DNA from: Eleginops maclovinus
Taxonomy: Eukaryota > Chordata > Actinopteri > Perciformes > Eleginopidae
Direction: 5' to 3'
DNA: 64,000 nucleotides
Assembly (NCBI RefSeq): GCF_036324505.1
Contig: NC_086364.1
Span: 15,764,648-15,828,647 of the forward strand
Of this stretch, positions 58,499-64,000 are shown one piece after another (position 1 is the stretch's first letter; each line of letters opens with the position of its first letter). The notes under the pieces were generated by a model. That model worked only from the letters and a program-made list of their open reading frames with translations, was not told the origin of the DNA and did no database searches. A program made the position numbers and the translations under genes.

Positions 58499-61400
58499 AT
58501 GAATACATTTATTTTCCATCTCAATCTTTAGCTTTAATTACAACGTTGGTGCACTACAGTGACAAACCAATATGACACTGACAGATGCTGATAAGATACA
58601 ACCCAAGACCCTGCACACACAAGAGTGGTATGTCATTGTATTTGGGATAATAAGGAAGTATGCCGCCATGCTGTCTACATATTCTTTGCTTAAACAGAAA
58701 CCTGAGCAAGCGACGAGGCCTCTGAGTTTCATGGACTCCGAAGTTGAAAGAAAGACAAATTAACATGCCTTAAACCAAAAAGTTGCCTAAGGACGTGCTT
58801 GACAGTGAGGAAAAACATTAAAAACTATATTGTACAGCAGCTAGTCACCAAGTGTGAATAAGTGCTGTGATGAATGCTAAGTCAACACAGAAACACTAAA
58901 AACTAGATGCATGTGTCAGCCGGGAGGTGAATTTCCGGCGCTTTTGCAGACACACCCATCACCTTTCTCCATAGGCAGCGAGAGGAAGTGGTTGGTTAGA
59001 CCCCTCTGGGAAACCACATGACAGGCAGAAAGACTGCTGCCACCCACAGATTTTAAATACATTGTTATCAGATGATTTTTTCCCCTATGAATAATGATGG
59101 AGTAATGGAGGTAGAGGAGGGTTTTCTCGACAGGAGGTTAGCTGCAGTTCTATACACTCCCACAGAGACTACAATGTTTTACATTTTCATCTTTGGTGGT
59201 TAACAGCATGACACCATTGCAATGAGTTTAGAAATGTGTGTGTAAGAGATGGTGGGTGGGTAGGGGGTAAAATCATGCACATGTGTGTGTGGGCCTTTCC
59301 ATATAATAAATTACTTTTTGTTGGTCAATGGCTAATTAGGGACTGCATGGCATGTTAGCGTCCAGTCATAATTAGAAGACTTAACAGGAAGTCAGTGTGC
59401 TTTGGTGGCAATCAGTAATGGATTCAGCATTTGGCACATTTGAAAGTAGGCCTCACAGTTGTATTTACCAGGGTAAAAATGCTGACTAGGGATGGGTTTG
59501 AGAGTAATTTATACCTCCGCCAACACCAAAACAATACTTTTATTTAAAACCTCACATTAAGAAACATTTACTCTTTTGTACAAAGGTATTCTTTTTATCA
59601 TATTTAATTTAAATATTGGATTGAAGATGATACTAATTTTGATGCAAGGGACACAATTTGTGCCAGAGAAAAAGATGATAATACCCAGTCCAAGTAATGG
59701 TAATAGCCTGATGCTAAACAGACACCCTGATTGACTCCCATCTTTTTTCCAACCTGTGTTACTCTTCTCCGGAAATAGCAGTGCAACTGAGCATGACTAC
59801 CAAGTATTGAAAACATTATATAAGTGGCCTATTTTTCACAAGCTAACTGAAGTCTTGAGCTAAAACGGCACGACTGAGAAATTTTAAAGGCGCCCCAAAA
59901 TGCACCACGATGCGCCTCAAATTATAATAATTCCCACCATATGGGGTGTGAGTGTGGGCCTTCTCAAACCCCATAACACCATCTCAACCCAACCACAGCC
60001 AAAACCCACCACCATTAAAACACAATACAACTCAACACTACAGAAACCACTTCCTGGTCTGCTACACCAATCAGTCTTGTTCAGCCTCTATCACTAATGG
60101 CCTCCGGGCTGGACACAGAATGAGGTGTTAGGAAAATCACCCACGCTCTGGAAAACGCTCCGCATTAGAGTCCACTTTCACCATTTCAAATGTCAAATAT
60201 CAAAACTGACATGGTAAGTGTTTGAATCCGACCTAGAAAATACTGAAATAAAACATGCATGCAGTTTTAAGATGAATCCAACCACTTAAAGCCAGATGTT
60301 AACAGCTAAGGAAGTCAAATGAAGTCAAATGAATTGTCCATAACTTAAAACTACAAAAATGTAAAGGTCAATCCGTACTAGTCATAACCATATATAGTAC
60401 ACTGAGAAATTGCATACTCTATGTGACAACTCACTTCCGTAATCTAACTGCAAAAGTATCCATTTTTATTATTACTATCATACCTTTTATTCTGTCGATA
60501 TTAAGTAAAATCATGAGGAAGATTTTCTGGGTTTATTTTTGTAAGATTATCAGCTTTTTGATCTAAAAGATTGATCCATACAACATCCGTAACGGCCGGC
60601 ATTATACCATTTAATAATCATCTGTTGTCATCACATCATATCCTTATTCTTAAAAATGTATGTCTCTAAACGGGCGAATGTGATATACAGTTGTGCTGTT
60701 ATTTCTACTTGCCCTTGTGCTGCTGCCCTTAGAGGATTTGTACTACATTTTAATGGCAATCCGATCGGGCCTGGCCTCCGGTGTCAAGACTGTAGGTCAG
60801 GCAATTGACATGCTTTCAAAATATTGATGGAACTTGCGGACTGGTGCTTTTCTTGAATTAAGAATGAAAAAATTCATTCTTTAAATAATAAATAGTGCTC
60901 GTATCTTAAAAACTAAAATGTTGTAAAGAAAACAGAATATACTAAAACAAGCTTCATCTGTCAGTTACTCATCCTTGCCCGCATCTTGGTGACAAATCTG
61001 TGACAATCACAACCATTGTGCCATGGAAAGCTGTGGTTTTCTGTGTTATGCGGTGCCTCTCAAGTCCCATATGAAACCTATCATCCGATGAAGTCCCCTT
61101 AAAGCCATAAAACAACACAGAAATTCATTAAATCCTTGCTTCATTCTGAATGCATCATTTGTGGCTTTTCCATTCCCGTAACAGGCTTGTATGCACACAT
61201 GCAAAGGAGGGACAGGGATGGGGAGACAGGCTGCGTGGAGAGCAAGGACTGACTGACTGGATCGATCAAAGACAAAAGCAAAGGAAAGCACACAGGAACA
61301 AAGTGTAAGTTTGTCTTGGAGAGTACAATGCTCTTGGAACAACATGCACACAACCAACAACTGCAACTGTGAAGTGTATCCAGCACGGAGATCTGAAAAC

Positions 61401-61824
61401 AATATACAGCCGTGCAGGACTCTCATCCTTCTGTAAAATGTCCTACAGTCTTGGTTATTACCTCGATTCAAGATACAGTATGTGGAAGCAGGTCGAGTAT
61501 CCCTGTACACAAATTGCTGTCAGATCCTGTAATCTGAGGTCATTTTTTTCTTACATTGGTTAGCTCTTTATTATTCATTATGTTTTTTTATATTGATTAT
61601 CGTTGCTAAAAAGGAGAATCAATAAAGTAATCAGACAATGTAAGTTGATTGGTTCTATACTAAGATTAAAGTTATGATCCAGTGAAATATTTATGTCCAT
61701 CTGTATCGTTGAAATATGATCCTGTTGACCCGAGAGCTGCAGATGAAGCGGGGAACTTCAACAAGATAAAATGTCAAAGCTCAGGGTTGCTTTTCAGAGC
61801 CTGTCTTACACAGCAGCCTTGTAT

Positions 61825-61946
<122 letters not shown>

Positions 61947-62044
61947 AGCTTCCAGATGTGACAGTGTGTTGACCTGCTGTGCACTGACAGTCAGGTGAGG
62001 CAGGCTTGTTTTTTCCACTTGGATGAGCTCTTGCTGTCACTAAA

Positions 62045-62065
62045 ACACACACACACAAACACACA

Positions 62066-62158
<93 letters not shown>
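62045..62158. repeat. Long (AC)n microsatellite, inverted relative to the (GT)n at 61827
   Basis: AC repeat of about 114 bases with two AAAC interruptions near its left end, pure to the right. It is followed by the flank shared, inverted, with the 51369 tract. Confidence 0.97.
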
Positions 62159-62160
<2 letters not shown>

Positions 62161-64000
62161 ACTCTCTCTATACATCTTGCCTCCTCCTCCTCAATAGGTC
62201 CCTCGGTTGACAGCAAACATATTTTCCGGAATTTCTGAGATTCAGTGACAGCGAGGGAATTATCTTTCAGTGATTTCACCTAGGATCATATTGCTGCTGT
62301 CGCTTTTGTTGGGATAATCCCTCCAACTCTACTCCACCTTCAGCATCTAAGTTTACTTCTATTCAAGGTGGAGAACAGCTAAAAAAAAGTACCTGTGTTT
62401 TAGGTGGATCAAACCGATCATAACAGATTTTACTTGGACTATCGGGGTTGTAAATTGTCAAATACTTATTAGTGGCACTAAAATGTGACATTACAACTAA
62501 ATGTTGTAGCAGGTTGAGTCTTTTTTTAATCTTTTTTGTTTTACTCTAGTATATACAGTATGTACGATTATTTGAATAATTGTTTAGTACATTAACAGAG
62601 AATATACTGCAAAAGCAACTACTTTGATAGTCAGTTCATCTTTTGATCACACAAATGACACTTTTGCTGATTCCAGCTTCTCATCTAAGGATCCATTGCT
62701 TTACTTTAGCATATATGACACGAAACTGAATTCCTTTGGATTTTGTGCTTTCAACTGAACAAACCAAGACATTTGAAATTGTCACTTCAGGCTCGAATTA
62801 TAAGCTTCAACTCTAATAATGACCAATCTGACATTCACAGACCATGCTGTTGTCGCTGCCGTGTTACAGCATCAACAAAACATTAAGCGTAACAGCTTTA
62901 CAGCACCAATCAGGCTAATTAAAACACACATACAACATGTCCTGGAAACACCAGGTCTGCCACAGGTATTTCCACATAAAGACATGTTCTACATTTACAA
63001 GAAGAGTAAGGGAGAGTGAAACTAGGCAAAAAAAGGAAAAAGAGGAAGAGTGGTGAGAAGGTGGAAATAAAGGAGAGAGATGGATGATTACAGCAGAGGA
63101 GGAGTGTTAAAGAGGAGTTGTGGATAAAGCATGTTTCCGCACTGAGGAAAACAGAGAGGAAGCTTAGCAGCATGATAAAATTATCAGTGGTGAAAGTGTT
63201 TCCATGTGTCCTCATGTTTGCAGTTAAAAGACAGCTAAGGGCAATGGAAAAAAGGCCAAGAGAAGATTGAATTACATCTCAGCGTTGCAAGAGCCATCAT
63301 GCTATCAAAGGGCTTATTTATCAGCTCTCTTCTCAATGTCAAACCTAGCTCTCTCCTCATGGATCATTTCATGCTATTCTCACAGGTCAGAAATATTATT
63401 CTGACACTTGTCACGAGTTTTAGCAAAATTGGGATTCTCTCGGAAGCTTGTAAACATCTGGATATATTCAGAATCAGCTTCATCCCGAACTAAATTCTTC
63501 TTTAGGACCTTGAGTACACCCAAATTATATCTCTGGTTGGCCTGGTCAACCAAAATTAGCTGCTGTTGCTGCAACAGTAGCTGATGAACATTTTATGGGC
63601 AACATCATCCTGAAATGCAGCCAAGACCCACAGTATACATAATTAAATCTATCAGGTTGTATATCCTTTATACAGTATATGCAAAACATCTCACTGCATG
63701 ACTCCCAGTCGAAACATTGTGGAAGCGTTAGTACAGGATGTCATGTTGAAGGGTATAAATGATGTTTAGATGGCTGCCAAGATGATAAACTGCTCCTCAG
63801 AGACCCCTTTGATCTACAGTGCAGCATGCAGGGAGAATATTGGCTTATGGTGATCTGAATAAATCAGACATCCATGTGTTATGGCTGTCCGGTCTATTGA
63901 CAGGACACATCAGCACTTTTGCAAAGGTGACACCACTGCTCGTCTGACCCTTAAACCTGCTATACATCATCCTGCATTGTCTGTCCAAAGCTGTATTCTA

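Overview
This is nuclear DNA from a ray-finned fish, most likely a teleost. The genes are split by short, AT-rich introns with conserved intron phases. The repeats are teleost-like: long (GT)n microsatellites, a Tc1/mariner element and dispersed fish-type repeats. The proteins match vertebrate families throughout. There are no bacterial operons, CRISPR arrays or RNA genes that I can support.

Layout, left to right: (1) 58-2618, minus: the 5' two-thirds of an SLC5-family Na+/solute cotransporter, best fit slc5a11 (SMIT2), running off the left edge. (2) 5782-27398, minus: grid2ip (delphilin) in 23 coding exons. It has three PDZ domains, two harmonin-like domains, a hugely expanded FH1 region and an FH2 actin-nucleation domain, with a candidate short-isoform first exon at 20693-20727. 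(3) 29187-35990, minus: e4f1, a C2H2 zinc-finger transcription factor in 14 exons, with a decayed Tc1-like transposon in one intron (32724-34327). (4) 37672-41096, plus: ciao3 (narfl), a cytosolic Fe-S assembly factor in 11 exons. (5) 42328-44893, minus: hagh (glyoxalase II) in 9 exons. (6) 45300-45962, plus: fahd1, a single exon head-to-head with hagh. (7) 53350-53968, minus: the last exon of hs3st6, whose upstream exon(s) lie beyond the right edge, so about 10 kb at the right is presumptive intron.

How the genes relate: hagh and fahd1 are both mitochondrial/cytosolic small-metabolite enzymes and share a 406-bp divergent promoter region. e4f1 and ciao3 are divergent 1.7 kb apart, and ciao3 and hagh converge. 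From memory, E4F1, NARFL/CIAO3, HAGH, FAHD1 and HS3ST6 all lie on human 16p13.3, so this block looks like old vertebrate synteny. GRID2IP lies elsewhere in human (7p22).

The most unusual region is the 2.58-kb grid2ip exon at 8727-11304. It carries about 700 residues of tandem-repeat, glutamine-, histidine- and proline-rich protein placed between the start of FH1 and the FH2 domain. It contains poly-Q, a hexapeptide EQ-rich array and an HHSS-type array with a 201-bp superrepeat. Its length is 3n+1 although both ends are phase 0, so it holds either an extra base or an unrecognised small intron. The delphilin also has an extra PDZ domain that I do not recall in mammalian delphilin.

All exon boundaries were read by eye from splice sites, intron phase and protein similarity recalled from memory. 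No searches were run.
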